Assembly: GCF_000383575.1 (NCBI RefSeq)
Contig: NZ_KB911579.1
Coordinates: forward strand, 2,946,523 to 3,010,522
From: Salinispora oceanensis
GTDB lineage: Bacteria; Actinomycetota; Actinomycetes; Mycobacteriales; Micromonosporaceae
Reading direction: 5' to 3'
DNA: 64,000 nt
Shown in pieces: positions 48,054 through 57,093 of the stretch (the first letter of the stretch is position 1; every line of letters starts with the position of its first letter). The notes below the pieces were generated by a model. It saw only the letters and a list, made by a program, of their open reading frames with translations. It ran no database searches and was not told the DNA's origin. Position numbers and translations under genes: made by a program.

Positions 48054-49022
48054 ATGCACGAGGTCGATGTCGCGGTGATCGGGGCCGGGCCCGCCGGCCT
48101 CTTCGCGGCGTACTACGCCGGCTTCCGCGGGCTCTCGGTGGCAGTGGTGGACGCGTTGCCCGAGCCCGGTGGCCAGATCACGGCGATGTACCCGGAGAAG
48201 TTGATTCACGATGTCGCCGGCTTCCCGGCCATCAAGGGCCGGGATCTGGTGGCCAACCTGGTTGCCCAGGCCGCCCCGTTCGACCCGCGTTACCTGCTCG
48301 GCACGCGGGCGGAGAAGCTGTCCTACGCCGATGGTCGGCCGGTGCTCGGTCTGGCCGGGGGTGAGCAGCTCCGCTGCGGTGCGGTAGTGATCACCGGCGG
48401 GCTGGGCAGCTTCACACCCCGTCCGCTGCCGGTCGCGGAGGGCTTCGTCGGCACCGGAATCATCTACTTCGTGCCGCAGCCGGCGGAGCTCACCGGGCAG
48501 GACGTGCTCATCGTCGGTGGTGGGGACTCCGCCTTCGACTGGGCGTCAACCCTCCAGCCGCTGGCCCGTTCGGTGACCCTCGTGCATCGCCGGGAGAAGT
48601 TCCGCGCCCACGCCGCCACCGTCGCCCGGGTCCGCGCCCTGCCGGTGCGGGTCGTGGTGAACGCGGAGGTGACGAGGCTACACGGGGGCGGCGCGGTGAC
48701 CGGTGCCGAGATCACTGGCCGGGGTGGCGCGGCGGAGTTGTTGCCGGTCGACACCGTCGTCGCGGCGCTCGGCTTCACCGCCGACCTCGGCCCGCTGGCG
48801 GAGTGGGGCCTGCGTCTGGACCGCCGGCACCTCCTGGTTGACAGCACCATGGCGACCAACCTGCCGCGGGTCTTCGCCGCTGGGGACATCACCGAGTACC
48901 CGGGCAAGGTTCGCCTGATCGCCACTGGTTTCGGTGAGGCCGCGACCGCGGTGAACAACGCGGCCGTGGTGCTCGATCCGTCGGCGCACCTCTTCCCTGG
49001 GCACTCCTCCGACGGGACCTGA
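48054..49022 (+). CDS. Ferredoxin/flavodoxin-NADP reductase, thioredoxin-reductase-like type
   Basis: A 322-residue two-domain flavoprotein. GAGPAGLFAAYYA binds FAD, GGGDSAFDWA is the NADP domain motif, and VFAAGDITEYPGKVRLIATGFGEA is the C-terminal FAD motif. It has no CxxC disulfide in the NADP domain, so it fits the TrxR-like FNR group (YumC type), not true thioredoxin reductase. It likely passes NADPH electrons to ferredoxin or flavodoxin, for instance for P450s or IspH; the partner is inferred. Confidence 0.9.
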   Translation: MHEVDVAVIGAGPAGLFAAYYAGFRGLSVAVVDALPEPGGQITAMYPEKLIHDVAGFPAIKGRDLVANLVAQAAPFDPRYLLGTRAEKLSYADGRPVLGLAGGEQLRCGAVVITGGLGSFTPRPLPVAEGFVGTGIIYFVPQPAELTGQDVLIVGGGDSAFDWASTLQPLARSVTLVHRREKFRAHAATVARVRALPVRVVVNAEVTRLHGGGAVTGAEITGRGGAAELLPVDTVVAALGFTADLGPLAEWGLRLDRRHLLVDSTMATNLPRVFAAGDITEYPGKVRLIATGFGEAATAVNNAAVVLDPSAHLFPGHSSDGT

Positions 49023-49039
49023 CCCCTCGGGTGACCGGC

Positions 49040-49732
49040 TTACCGGGGTAGGCCGACGAGGTCGGCCATCAGGGCGATCTGGTGGTCGAAGTAGTCGTCG
49101 CGGTGCGGCAGGGCACCTTTGATCCGGCCGAAGAGCTCGAAGCTGATCAGCCCGAAGAGCTGGGTCCACCCCGCCATCCCCCGGGCGAGCAGCGCTGCCG
49201 GCATTCCCGGGGCGAGGCTCGCCGCGATGTCGGCGAGGTCGTCTTGGACGGGTTGGGGCAGGTCGGCGGCGGGGGGCGGGGTGAGCTGTCCGGTGGCGAG
49301 CCCGTCGCGGGCGATGCCGATCAGGGTCATTGGTGGGCGCGCAGCCGGCTCGATTGTGTCGTCGGGCGCCGTGTAGCCAGGAACCGGGCTGCCGTAGAGC
49401 AGCGCGTACTCGGCGGTGTTGGCGAGGGCCCAGGCCCGGGCCGCCCGACAGCTGGCGAACCAGCGTCCGCGCAGGTCGTCGCGGTCCACGGCGGCGTCTG
49501 CTGCCTCGACCGCGTCGCCCAGGGCCACGTACGCCTCCAGGATGAGCGTGGTGAGCAGGTCATCTCGACTGGGAAAGTAGCGGTAGATCGCCGAGGAGGC
49601 CATGCCCAGGTCTCGGGCCACCGCCCGTAGCGACAGGTTGGCGCCGTCGGTGGCCAGATGGCGGCGTGCCACGGCCTTGATCTCATCGATCATTTCGGCC
49701 CGCACCCGGGCCCGGAGTGAGTTGGCGACCAT
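49040..49732 (-). CDS. TetR-family regulator
   Basis: A 230-residue regulator. The helix-turn-helix is SLRAVARDLGMASSAIYRYFPSRDDLL (residues about 33-59) and the C-terminal domain is a helical ligand pocket. It is divergent from a NAD(P)-binding protein, and the 133-bp gap contains two matching palindromes, so it probably represses both genes. Confidence 0.9.
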   Translation of the reverse strand: MVANSLRARVRAEMIDEIKAVARRHLATDGANLSLRAVARDLGMASSAIYRYFPSRDDLLTTLILEAYVALGDAVEAADAAVDRDDLRGRWFASCRAARAWALANTAEYALLYGSPVPGYTAPDDTIEPAARPPMTLIGIARDGLATGQLTPPPAADLPQPVQDDLADIAASLAPGMPAALLARGMAGWTQLFGLISFELFGRIKGALPHRDDYFDHQIALMADLVGLPR

Positions 49733-49767
49733 CTTCTTACTCTGTCACGGACAGGGCGCTGATCTAA

Positions 49768-49835
49768 TTCGAGAGCAGTGCTCTTGACAGGTCTGGCGGT
49801 CATCGACACACTTCCTTGTGAGCACTGCTCTCGAA
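49768..49835. promoter_or_regulatory. Twin operators for the TetR regulator
   Basis: TTCGAGAGCAGTGCTC (49768-49783) and its exact complement (49820-49835) are 36 bp apart. Each arm contains its own palindrome: AGAGCA-G-TGCTCT at 49772-49784 and GAGCA-C-TGCTC at 49820-49830. Two dimers could bind, one near each divergent gene. Confidence 0.7.
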
Positions 49836-49865
49836 ATGGTCTCTCGATTCGAAAGGTGAGCTCTG

Positions 49866-50816
49866 ATGTCGCTTCACGTGATCGTCGGTGCTGGCCCGGT
49901 CGGCACCGCGACCGCCCGCCTCCTCGCCCAGCGGGGGGAGCAGGTCCGGCTGGTCAGCCGCCGCGGTGCCGGTCCCGGACATCCGGCCATCGAACTCACC
50001 GCCGCGGATGCCACCGACGCCGCCCGCCTGACCCGCCTGACGGTCGGCGCCGTCGCCCTCTACAACTGTGCCAACCACGCGCTGCACCGGTGGGCCGTCG
50101 ACTGGCCGCCGCTGGCCGCCGCCCTGCTCACCACCGCCGAGCAGACCGGTGCGGTGCTCGCCACGATCGGCAATCTCTTTGGGTACGGCCCGACGGACGG
50201 GCCGATGACCGAGGCCACCCCGCTGGCCGCGACCGGCGTCAAGGCGCGGGTGCGCAGCCAGATGTGGGTCGACGCGCTGGCCGCCCATGAGGCGGGCCGG
50301 GCCCGGACGACCGAGGTCCGCGGCTCCGACTACCTCGGATACGGGACCAACTCGATCACCACCCGGGTCCTGCCGAACGTCCTGGCCGGCCGCCGAGTGG
50401 TCCTGCCGGTCGACTTCGACGTCCCGCACACCATCACCTACGTCGGCGACGTGGCCCGCACCGTGGTCGCCGCCGCCACCGCCCCGGACGCCTGGGGACG
50501 GGCCTGGCACGTGCCGAGCCCGCCCGCGCTCAGTCTGCGGGAGTTGGCCACCCGCGCCGCGACCCTGGCCGGCGCACCCACGCCGCGGTTGACCCGCCTG
50601 CCCTACCCGGCGCTCTGGCTGGGTGGCCTGGTCAATCCGTTACTTCGGGAGCTGCGGGAGACGGCATACCAGTTCGATCGCCCGTACGTGTTGGACTCCT
50701 CGGCCAGCCAGCAGGCCCTCGGGATCGAACCGACCGCGCTGGACGAAGCCCTCGCCGAGACCCTCGGCGCGCTGCGCCGGGACCCCGGTGCCAGTTCGGC
50801 GAAGCTCAGCCCTTAA
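49866..50816 (+). CDS. NAD(P)-binding epimerase/NmrA-like protein
   Basis: A 316-residue atypical short-chain dehydrogenase. HVIVGAGPVGTATARLLAQRG is the Rossmann nucleotide loop. The extended-SDR YxxxK catalytic pattern is not obvious, so it may be a sensor or an atypical reductase. AAGGTGAG lies before the ATG at 49866. It is probably repressed by the divergent TetR; such pairs often answer electrophiles or redox change. The 3' end overlaps the DMT transporter gene by 4 bp. Confidence 0.82.
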   Translation: MSLHVIVGAGPVGTATARLLAQRGEQVRLVSRRGAGPGHPAIELTAADATDAARLTRLTVGAVALYNCANHALHRWAVDWPPLAAALLTTAEQTGAVLATIGNLFGYGPTDGPMTEATPLAATGVKARVRSQMWVDALAAHEAGRARTTEVRGSDYLGYGTNSITTRVLPNVLAGRRVVLPVDFDVPHTITYVGDVARTVVAAATAPDAWGRAWHVPSPPALSLRELATRAATLAGAPTPRLTRLPYPALWLGGLVNPLLRELRETAYQFDRPYVLDSSASQQALGIEPTALDEALAETLGALRRDPGASSAKLSP

Positions 50817-51757
50817 CGCCGGGCGGCGATGAGGACGGCGACCAGGGTCAGCGCCGCGCCGAGCAGGGTGGTGGCGTCCGGGCGGGAAGCCGCGGTGGGT
50901 AGGACCACGTCCAGTAGGACAGCGCCGACCACCTGGCCGGCGATCGTGGCCAGGCCGAGGAGCAGGACCCCGGTGAACTCGACGACAGCGGCGGCGATCG
51001 CGATGAAGGTGATCCCGATCGGCCCACCCAGGTAGAGCCACGGCTCGGCCGGTGGTGAACCGGCGGGCAGCCCGCGTATCGCGATGTCGACCGCGAAGAC
51101 CGCCAACAGGGCGACGATTCCCACCGTGAAATTGACCAGCGTCGCGGTCAACGGGCTGCCGGCCGCCCGGCCGACCAGCCCGTTGACGGCCTGCTGCCAG
51201 GCCACCGCGATCCCCGCGAGCAGCGGCAGCACCGCCAGGGTCAGCGCCGTCGGATCGTTGAGCCGCCCGCCGACGGCCAGCCCGACCGCGAGCACGGTGA
51301 GCGCGGCCCCGAACAGGCGTCGACCGGTAACCGGCTGGCGTCCGCTCGGGCCGATGCCGGCCCGGTCCACGAGGAGACTGCTGGCGGACTGGCCGGCGAC
51401 CACCGCCACGGTGAAGACGGCGACGCCGAGGGTGCCGACCGTGAGGCCCTGCGTCGCCACGAGGAACGCCCCGCAGAGCCCGCCGAGGCACTGCCACGGG
51501 CGCAGCGTGCCGGCGGTCAGCGCGGCGCGCAGGGCGGCCAGCCCGCGCCGCCCGCCGGGCGTCGCCGGCACCAGCACCAGCAGCACCAGCAGGCCCAGAC
51601 CGAACGAGATGACCGCCGCCGCGACCCCGTCGGCCAGGCGTACGCCCAGTTCGCCGTTGATCCGGGACTGCACGGCGACGGCGACTCCGGCAGCGGTCGC
51701 GAGCACCACCCCGATCAGCCGGCGGGCCGGGGACGGCCGGTGTAACGCCCCCGGCAC
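50813..51757 (-). CDS. DMT-superfamily transporter (YdcZ/DUF606-like, two-repeat)
   Basis: A 314-residue membrane protein with about ten helices formed by two related halves (LATAAGVAVAVQSRINGELGVRL; LLAGIAVAWQQAVNGLVGRAA), the pattern of duplicated DUF606 proteins. AGGAG with 6-nt spacing precedes the GTG at 51757, placed 3 bp after the glpX stop. It is thus co-transcribed with glpX. Substrate unknown. Confidence 0.85.
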   Translation of the reverse strand: MPGALHRPSPARRLIGVVLATAAGVAVAVQSRINGELGVRLADGVAAAVISFGLGLLVLLVLVPATPGGRRGLAALRAALTAGTLRPWQCLGGLCGAFLVATQGLTVGTLGVAVFTVAVVAGQSASSLLVDRAGIGPSGRQPVTGRRLFGAALTVLAVGLAVGGRLNDPTALTLAVLPLLAGIAVAWQQAVNGLVGRAAGSPLTATLVNFTVGIVALLAVFAVDIAIRGLPAGSPPAEPWLYLGGPIGITFIAIAAAVVEFTGVLLLGLATIAGQVVGAVLLDVVLPTAASRPDATTLLGAALTLVAVLIAARR

Positions 51758-51760
51758 TGC

Positions 51761-52792
51761 CTACTCCTGCTCGGCGAGGGGGCGGCCGTCGAAGTCCACC
51801 GCCGAGTACAGCGCCAGCTTCTCCAACCGGTGATACGAGTCGATGACCCGAATCGTGCCGCTCTTCGAACGCATCACAATCGACTGCGTGTAGGCTCCGC
51901 CAGCCTTGTACCGGACGCCGCGCAGCAGGTCGCCGGAGGTGACTCCGGTGGCGACGAAGAAGCAGTTGTCACCGGTCACGAGGTCGTCGGTGCCGAGCAC
52001 CCGGTCCAGATCGTGGCCGGCGGCGATGGCCTTCTCCCGCTCCTGTTCGTCGCGCGGCCAGAGCTTGGCCTGAAGGGCGCCGCCCATGCACTTCAGGGCG
52101 CAGGCCGCGGTGATCCCCTCGGGGGTGCCGCCGATGCCCATCAGCACGTCAACGTCGGATTCGCCGCGGGCGGCGGCGATCGCGCCGGCGATGTCCCCGT
52201 CGGAGATGAAGCGGATCCCCGCCCCGGTGCGGCGGACCTGGTCCACCAGCCCGTCGTGTCGGGACCGGTCCAGCACGCAGACCGTCACCTCGGAGGCGTC
52301 GGTGCCCTTGACCTTCGCGATCCGGCGTACGTTTTCGGCCACGCCGGCGTTGATGTCCACCACGTCGGCGTAGGCCGGGCCGACGGCGAGCTTCTCCATG
52401 TAGAACACGGCACTTGGGTCGAACATCGCTCCCCGCTCGGCGACCGCCAGTACCGCCAGGGCGTTCGGCATGCCCTTGCTCATCAGCGTGGTGCCGTCGA
52501 TCGGGTCGACTGCGACGTCAACCTCTGGCCCGGTCTCGTCGCCGACCTCTTCCCCGTTGAAGAGCATCGGCGCATTGTCCTTCTCGCCCTCGCCGATCAC
52601 CACGACGCCGCGCATCGGAATCGAGTTGATCAACTTGCGCATCGCGTTGACGGCGGCGCCGTCGCCGCCCTCCTTGTCGCCCCGGCCGACCCACCGGCCG
52701 GCGGCCATCGCCGCGGCCTCGGTCACCCGGACCAGGTCGAGGGCGAGGTTGCGATCGAGATTCTGTGGGGTCCGCGTCGTGGTGTTCGTCAT
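51761..52792 (-). CDS. glpX: Fructose-1,6-bisphosphatase, class II
   Basis: A 343-residue GlpX phosphatase of gluconeogenesis. It has [26 protein letters not shown], the metal/phosphate motif [13 protein letters not shown] and [22 protein letters not shown] stretch precedes the ATG at 52792. It is the main fructose-bisphosphatase of many actinobacteria. Its operon partner is the DMT transporter. Confidence 0.96.
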   Translation of the reverse strand: MTNTTTRTPQNLDRNLALDLVRVTEAAAMAAGRWVGRGDKEGGDGAAVNAMRKLINSIPMRGVVVIGEGEKDNAPMLFNGEEVGDETGPEVDVAVDPIDGTTLMSKGMPNALAVLAVAERGAMFDPSAVFYMEKLAVGPAYADVVDINAGVAENVRRIAKVKGTDASEVTVCVLDRSRHDGLVDQVRRTGAGIRFISDGDIAGAIAAARGESDVDVLMGIGGTPEGITAACALKCMGGALQAKLWPRDEQEREKAIAAGHDLDRVLGTDDLVTGDNCFFVATGVTSGDLLRGVRYKAGGAYTQSIVMRSKSGTIRVIDSYHRLEKLALYSAVDFDGRPLAEQE

Positions 52793-52943
52793 GACGGCTC
52801 CTCCTCGCGACGGTGCGGGGTGGCCCGGCAGGCGTGGTCGCTGCCGGCTTTGTCGCTGATCCTCACATGATCGGCCACACTGCGTGGTGGTGGGGCGGTG
52901 ATGGCTTGGTCACGTCTGATCGGGTGGCTGCGAAGATAGCGGG

Positions 52944-53783
52944 GTGGAACCCGCACAGCCCGCCGACCGCGTCCCTGCCGATCAGACCTCGCCGGAGAAC
53001 TCGCCGGTTGAGCCGGCGCTCCCCGGCTCGGCCGCGCCCGCGACCGCCGAGGGGCGGGCGGCGCCCCCGACCGCCGAGGGGCGGGCGGCGCCCCCGACCG
53101 CCGAGGAGCCGGCGTTGGTTGAGCCCGCCACCGGCTCGGCGGCAGCCAGCGGCCTGACCGAGACCACCGGCGCCGGGGAGAGCAACGATGTCGGGGAGAC
53201 CAGCGGCGCGGGGGAGACCAGTGCTGCGCGGGAGGCCGGCGAGTCGCCGGCACCGCCTGCTGCGGCGGACTCCACCCGTTCGGAGCGTTCGCCGAAGGAC
53301 ATGGCCATCTCGCTCCTCGTGCTGCTGATCCCGATTGCCCTGCTGCTCGCCTTCTACCGAGGCTTTCTCGGGGGAGACCAGGCAACCGTCGTGGACCCGG
53401 CACCCGCGTTGGACTCGGCGCAGGCGGCGGCGGCCTTTCCGGTCAGTCAGCCAGCGGGGTTGGACGCCGGGTGGCGTACCGTCCGGGCCGACTTCCGGAC
53501 CGTGGAGGACGGGTCGACTCTGCGCCTTGGCTACCTGACCCCGGAGGGGCGGGGGGCTCAGATCGTGCAGAGCAGCGTGCCGCCAGAGCGGTTGCTCCCC
53601 ACCGAGCTGACCGATCAGGGACAGCCCCAGGGCCGGACCGACCTCGCGGGACGCACCTGGCAGCGGTACACGGCCCGCGGCAACGAGCAGGCGTTCGTGC
53701 TTCTCGAACCGGACCGCACAGTGATCGTGGTCGGCGACGCCCGAGACACCGAGCTGCGGGAGTTGGCCGGGGCGTTGGGTTGA
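52944..53783 (+). CDS. DUF4245-domain membrane protein
   Basis: A 279-residue protein: an acidic Pro/Ala/Glu-rich N-terminal 115 residues with a 9-residue repeat (TAEGRAAPP), one membrane helix (MAISLLVLLIPIALLLAFY) and an exported DUF4245 domain of about 140 residues (WRTVRADFRTVEDGSTLRLGYLTP). GAAGAT at 52932-52937 is 6 nt before the GTG, a partial leaderless promoter. Function of the family is unknown; it lies beside glpX and xseAB, as often in actinobacteria. Confidence 0.85.
   Translation: MEPAQPADRVPADQTSPENSPVEPALPGSAAPATAEGRAAPPTAEGRAAPPTAEEPALVEPATGSAAASGLTETTGAGESNDVGETSGAGETSAAREAGESPAPPAAADSTRSERSPKDMAISLLVLLIPIALLLAFYRGFLGGDQATVVDPAPALDSAQAAAAFPVSQPAGLDAGWRTVRADFRTVEDGSTLRLGYLTPEGRGAQIVQSSVPPERLLPTELTDQGQPQGRTDLAGRTWQRYTARGNEQAFVLLEPDRTVIVVGDARDTELRELAGALG
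53042..53105 (+). repeat. 27-bp in-frame minisatellite in the DUF4245 gene
   Basis: Units 53042-53068 and 53069-53095 are identical, and a third partial copy runs to 53105. The period of nine codons keeps the frame. Confidence 0.85.
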
Positions 53784-53822
53784 ACTCGGCTCCGACCAAC
53801 CAGCAGCGGGGCGGGGCCGTGG

Positions 53823-54035
53823 TCAGTCGGTGGGTGCTTGTCGAGCGGCGTCCAGGCGGGCTCGGGCGCCGTCCAGCCACGCCTGGCAGACCCCGGTCAG
53901 CTGCTCACCGCGTTCCCAGAGGGCCAGTGACTCCTCCAGCGTGGTGCCGCCGGCCTCCAGCCGTTCGACCACCGATGCCAACTCGGCGCGGGCCTGTTCG
54001 TAGCTGAGCCGCTCGTCCTTCGTCTCCTCGGTCAT
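53823..54035 (-). CDS. xseB: Exodeoxyribonuclease VII small subunit
   Basis: A 70-residue XseB with the typical YEQARAELASVVERLEAGGTTLEESLALWERGEQL opening (in parts) and helical C-terminus. It pairs with XseA, encoded 115 bp upstream on the same strand, to degrade single-stranded DNA. The gap to xseA (54036-54150) is GC-rich and holds the short hairpin CCGGTCC-GGCC-GGACCGG but no gene. Confidence 0.93.
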   Translation of the reverse strand: MTEETKDERLSYEQARAELASVVERLEAGGTTLEESLALWERGEQLTGVCQAWLDGARARLDAARQAPTD

Positions 54036-54150
54036 CGCTCACATCCCACCACATCCACCCGTCCGGGCTATTCCCGCCGTGCCCGGTGCGCCGCCGGTGG
54101 CCCGCCCCGGCGGCCGGTGCCCCGGTCCGGCCGGACCGGCGGCGGAGCCG

Positions 54151-55404
54151 CTACCGCCGTTGGGCCTCCGGCTGGTGCTCTCCGGCGTCGATGGTCGCCG
54201 CCAGTTCCCCGTCGGCGAGCCGGACCCGCACCGGGTCCCCGACGGTGACCTCAGAGACCGCACGGACGACGGTGCCGTCGGCGCGCCGTACGATCGCGTA
54301 CCCCCGGTCGAGGGTGGCGGCCGGGGAGAGAGCCCGGAGCCGGGCCCGGGTGTGCCGAAGGCCGTCCTCGGCGGCGGTCAGTCGGTGGGCCAGACAGCGA
54401 TCGGCCCGGTGGCGCAGCCCGGAGACATCGGTAACTCGCTGTTCGAGCATCACCTCTGGCCGGGCCAGCACCGGCCGGGAGCGCAGCAGTTCCAGCCGGT
54501 GCGCCTCGCGGTCAACCAGGTTGCGCACCGCGCGTTCGAGTCGGGACCGGGCCTGCCCGATCAGGCGTACCTCCTCGGTGAGGTCCGGGACGACTCGCTT
54601 GGCCGCGTCCGTCGGGGTGGAGGCGCGGATGTCCGCGACGTAGTCGAGCAGCGGCGCGTCGGTCTCGTGGCCGATGGCGCTGACCACCGGGGTACGGGCG
54701 GCGAACACCGCCCGGCACAGCGCCTCATCGGAGAAGGGCAGCAGGTCCTCGATGCTGCCGCCGCCCCGGGCGATCACGATCACCTCGATGGTGGGGTCGG
54801 CGTCCAGCACCCGCAGTGCGTCCACGATCTGCGGCACGGCCGACGGCCCCTGCACGGCCACGTTGACCGTCCGGAACGCCACCGCCGGCCAGCGTCGGTG
54901 AGCGTTGGTACGCACGTCCCGCTCGGCGGCGCTGGCCCGGCCGGTGATCAGCCCGATTCGGTGCGGGAGGAAGGGCGGGCGTCGTTTGCGCCGGGGGTCG
55001 AACAGCCCCTCGGCGGCGAGCAGCTTCTTCAGCTTCTCCAGCCGGGCCAGCAACTCGCCCAGCCCCACCTGCCGGATCTCGTCGGCGCGCAGGCTCAACG
55101 TGCCTCGGGCGGCATAGAAGTCGGGCTTGGCGTGCAGCACCACCCGAGCGCCCTCGCGAAGCTGCGGTGCGCCGGAGTCGAGCACGTCGCGGTTGGTGGT
55201 CACGGTCAGGCTGAGGTCGGCTGACGGGTCCCGGAGGGTGAGAAAGACCGTGCTCGCGCCGGGCCGGCGACTGACCTGCGCGACCTGCCCGTCCACCCAC
55301 ACCCAGCCCAGCCGGGCGATCCAGGCGCTGATCTTCTGGCTGACCACCCGGACCGGCCATGGCTCCTCGGGCGTGCTGCGGGTAACCCCGCCATCCGAAC
55401 TCAC
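54151..55404 (-). CDS. xseA: Exodeoxyribonuclease VII large subunit
   Basis: A 417-residue XseA. The N-terminal OB domain contains [24 protein letters not shown], and the catalytic core has [20 protein letters not shown] and [18 protein letters not shown] coiled-coil C-terminal part binds XseB copies. TAGGGT (55411-55416, minus strand) is exactly 6 nt from the GTG at 55404, which sets the start. It is divergent from ispH. Confidence 0.95.
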   Translation of the reverse strand: MSSDGGVTRSTPEEPWPVRVVSQKISAWIARLGWVWVDGQVAQVSRRPGASTVFLTLRDPSADLSLTVTTNRDVLDSGAPQLREGARVVLHAKPDFYAARGTLSLRADEIRQVGLGELLARLEKLKKLLAAEGLFDPRRKRRPPFLPHRIGLITGRASAAERDVRTNAHRRWPAVAFRTVNVAVQGPSAVPQIVDALRVLDADPTIEVIVIARGGGSIEDLLPFSDEALCRAVFAARTPVVSAIGHETDAPLLDYVADIRASTPTDAAKRVVPDLTEEVRLIGQARSRLERAVRNLVDREAHRLELLRSRPVLARPEVMLEQRVTDVSGLRHRADRCLAHRLTAAEDGLRHTRARLRALSPAATLDRGYAIVRRADGTVVRAVSEVTVGDPVRVRLADGELAATIDAGEHQPEAQRR

Positions 55405-55465
55405 CCGCTCACCCTACGGACCGTCCCGGCGGGTTGCAGCCGCTGGCAGGTGGTGGGTCGGCACG

Positions 55466-55471
55466 TACGAT
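55466..55471 (+). promoter_or_regulatory. Predicted -10 of leaderless ispH
   Basis: TACGAT is followed by 6 nt and the GTG at 55478. Confidence 0.5.
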
Positions 55472-55477
55472 GGGCGG

Positions 55478-56461
55478 GTGAGTGAGGCTGAAGCGACCCG
55501 GACCGGTAAGCGTGTGATCCTGGCGAAGCCGCGCGGTTACTGCGCGGGCGTCGACCGGGCGGTGCAGACCGTCGAGGAGGCGCTCAAGCTCTATGGCGCG
55601 CCGATCTACGTCCGCAAGCAGATCGTGCACAACCGGCACGTGGTGCGGACCCTGGAGGGCAAGGGTGCGATCTTCGTGGAGGAGAACGAGGAGGTGCCGG
55701 AGGGCGCGACCGTGGTCTTCTCCGCGCACGGCGTCGCCCCCGAGGTCCACGAGCAGGCGCGGAGCCGCTCGCTGAAGGCGATCGACGCAACCTGTCCGCT
55801 GGTCACCAAGGTGCACCAGGAGGCGAAGCGGTTCGCCGCTGAGGACTACGACATTCTGCTGATCGGCCACGAGGGGCACGAGGAGGTCATCGGCACCGCC
55901 GGCGAGGCGCCCGAGCACATCCAGCTCGTGGATGGTCCCCAGGACGCCGAGCGGGTCACCGTCCGGGATCCGAACAAGGTGGTGTGGCTGTCCCAGACCA
56001 CCCTGTCGGTGGACGAGACGCTGGAGACGGTGGCCCGGCTGAAGAAGCGGCTGCCGCTGCTCCAGTCGCCGCCGAGCGACGACATCTGCTACGCCACCAG
56101 CAACCGGCAGCACGTGGTCAAGCAGATCGCGTCGGACTGCGACGTCATGATCGTGGTCGGCTCCACGAATTCGTCGAACTCGGTACGGCTGGTCGAGGTG
56201 GCCCTGGATGCGGGTGCGCGCGCCGGCCACCTCGTCGACTTCGCCCGCGAGATCGACGACGCATGGCTCGAGGGCGCCCGCACGGTCGGCCTGACCTCGG
56301 GGGCCAGCGTCCCCGAGGAGCTCGTCCAGGAGGTTCTCGCGCACCTCGCGGCGCGGGGCTTCACCGATGTCGAGGAGGTGCTGACCGCGGACGAGCGGCT
56401 GACCTTCTCGCTGCCGCAGGAGCTGAAGCGGGACATGCGGGCCGCAGCGGCCCGCGGATGA
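55478..56461 (+). CDS. ispH: 4-hydroxy-3-methylbut-2-enyl diphosphate reductase
   Basis: A 327-residue Fe-S enzyme, the last step of the MEP isoprenoid pathway, giving IPP and DMAPP. Three cluster cysteines are present in [22 protein letters not shown] and ICYATSNRQ, along with the catalytic Glu region [14 protein letters not shown]. The GTG at 55478 is chosen by the TANNNT-N6 spacing. Electrons may come from the FNR-like protein at 48054 through a ferredoxin. Confidence 0.96.
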   Translation: MSEAEATRTGKRVILAKPRGYCAGVDRAVQTVEEALKLYGAPIYVRKQIVHNRHVVRTLEGKGAIFVEENEEVPEGATVVFSAHGVAPEVHEQARSRSLKAIDATCPLVTKVHQEAKRFAAEDYDILLIGHEGHEEVIGTAGEAPEHIQLVDGPQDAERVTVRDPNKVVWLSQTTLSVDETLETVARLKKRLPLLQSPPSDDICYATSNRQHVVKQIASDCDVMIVVGSTNSSNSVRLVEVALDAGARAGHLVDFAREIDDAWLEGARTVGLTSGASVPEELVQEVLAHLAARGFTDVEEVLTADERLTFSLPQELKRDMRAAAARG

Positions 56462-56530
56462 GCGGTGGGGTCCCGCTTCGACCGGACGGTCCGGGCCGCG
56501 TGGCGGTAGCGGCGTGGCGGGAACGAATCG

Positions 56531-57022
56531 ATGGGCCGGAGCGTCCGAAACTGTATGAGAAGCCCTTGGCTCGCCACCCCGGCGTTGGCCGTCTGCCTGG
56601 CGCTCAGTGCCTGCGGCAGCGGCCAGGGCGCGGGTGAAGACCCCCTGACCGAGATGGGAGCGACGCCCGTGACGACCCCCACCGATCCGGAACCAACGGC
56701 CGCCGACCCCGAGTCCTCCGCCCTGGCCGCCCCCACCACCCCGGGGTCAACGCCGGCCTCCGTGCCGACGCGTACGCCCAAGGAGCCGGCGGGGCCGAGT
56801 AAGCCGCCGCCGGTCGGCGCCGCCACCCTGACCGGCACCGTGCAGGCCGGGGTGGAGTCCGGATGTCTGCTGCTGGATGGATATCTGCTGGTCGGTGGGC
56901 CCCCTGCGGTATTGACCCCGGGCGCGTCGGTGCTGGTGACCGGGAAGATCCAGCCGGACCTGGTGACTATCTGCCAGCAGGGCATCCCCTTCCTGGTGGA
57001 GACGGCGTCCCGGCAGGGCTGA
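56531..57022 (+). CDS. Small secreted lipoprotein
   Basis: A 163-residue lipoprotein with signal peptide and lipobox LSAC (Cys near residue 28), a Pro/Thr-rich linker of about 65 residues, and a small C-terminal beta-rich domain with two Cys (GCLLLDGYLLVGG; TICQQGIPF). The ATG at 56531 or 56555 could start it; neither has a strong ribosome site. No named family was recognised, though the C-terminal domain looks like a small OB-like fold. Confidence 0.75.
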   Translation: MGRSVRNCMRSPWLATPALAVCLALSACGSGQGAGEDPLTEMGATPVTTPTDPEPTAADPESSALAAPTTPGSTPASVPTRTPKEPAGPSKPPPVGAATLTGTVQAGVESGCLLLDGYLLVGGPPAVLTPGASVLVTGKIQPDLVTICQQGIPFLVETASRQG

Positions 57023-57038
57023 CCCCGCCCGCGCAACC

Positions 57039-57077
57039 GCAGGAGCCCGCCCCCGGTAACCGGGGACGGGCTCCTGC
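57039..57077. terminator. Bidirectional intrinsic terminator
   Basis: GCAGGAGCCCG (57039-57049) pairs with 57067-57077, continued after one mismatch by CCCCGG/CCGGGG around TAA. TTGTTTC follows on the + strand. It lies between the convergent lipoprotein and subtilase genes. Confidence 0.8.
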
Positions 57078-57093
57078 TTGTTTCGCGTACGGG

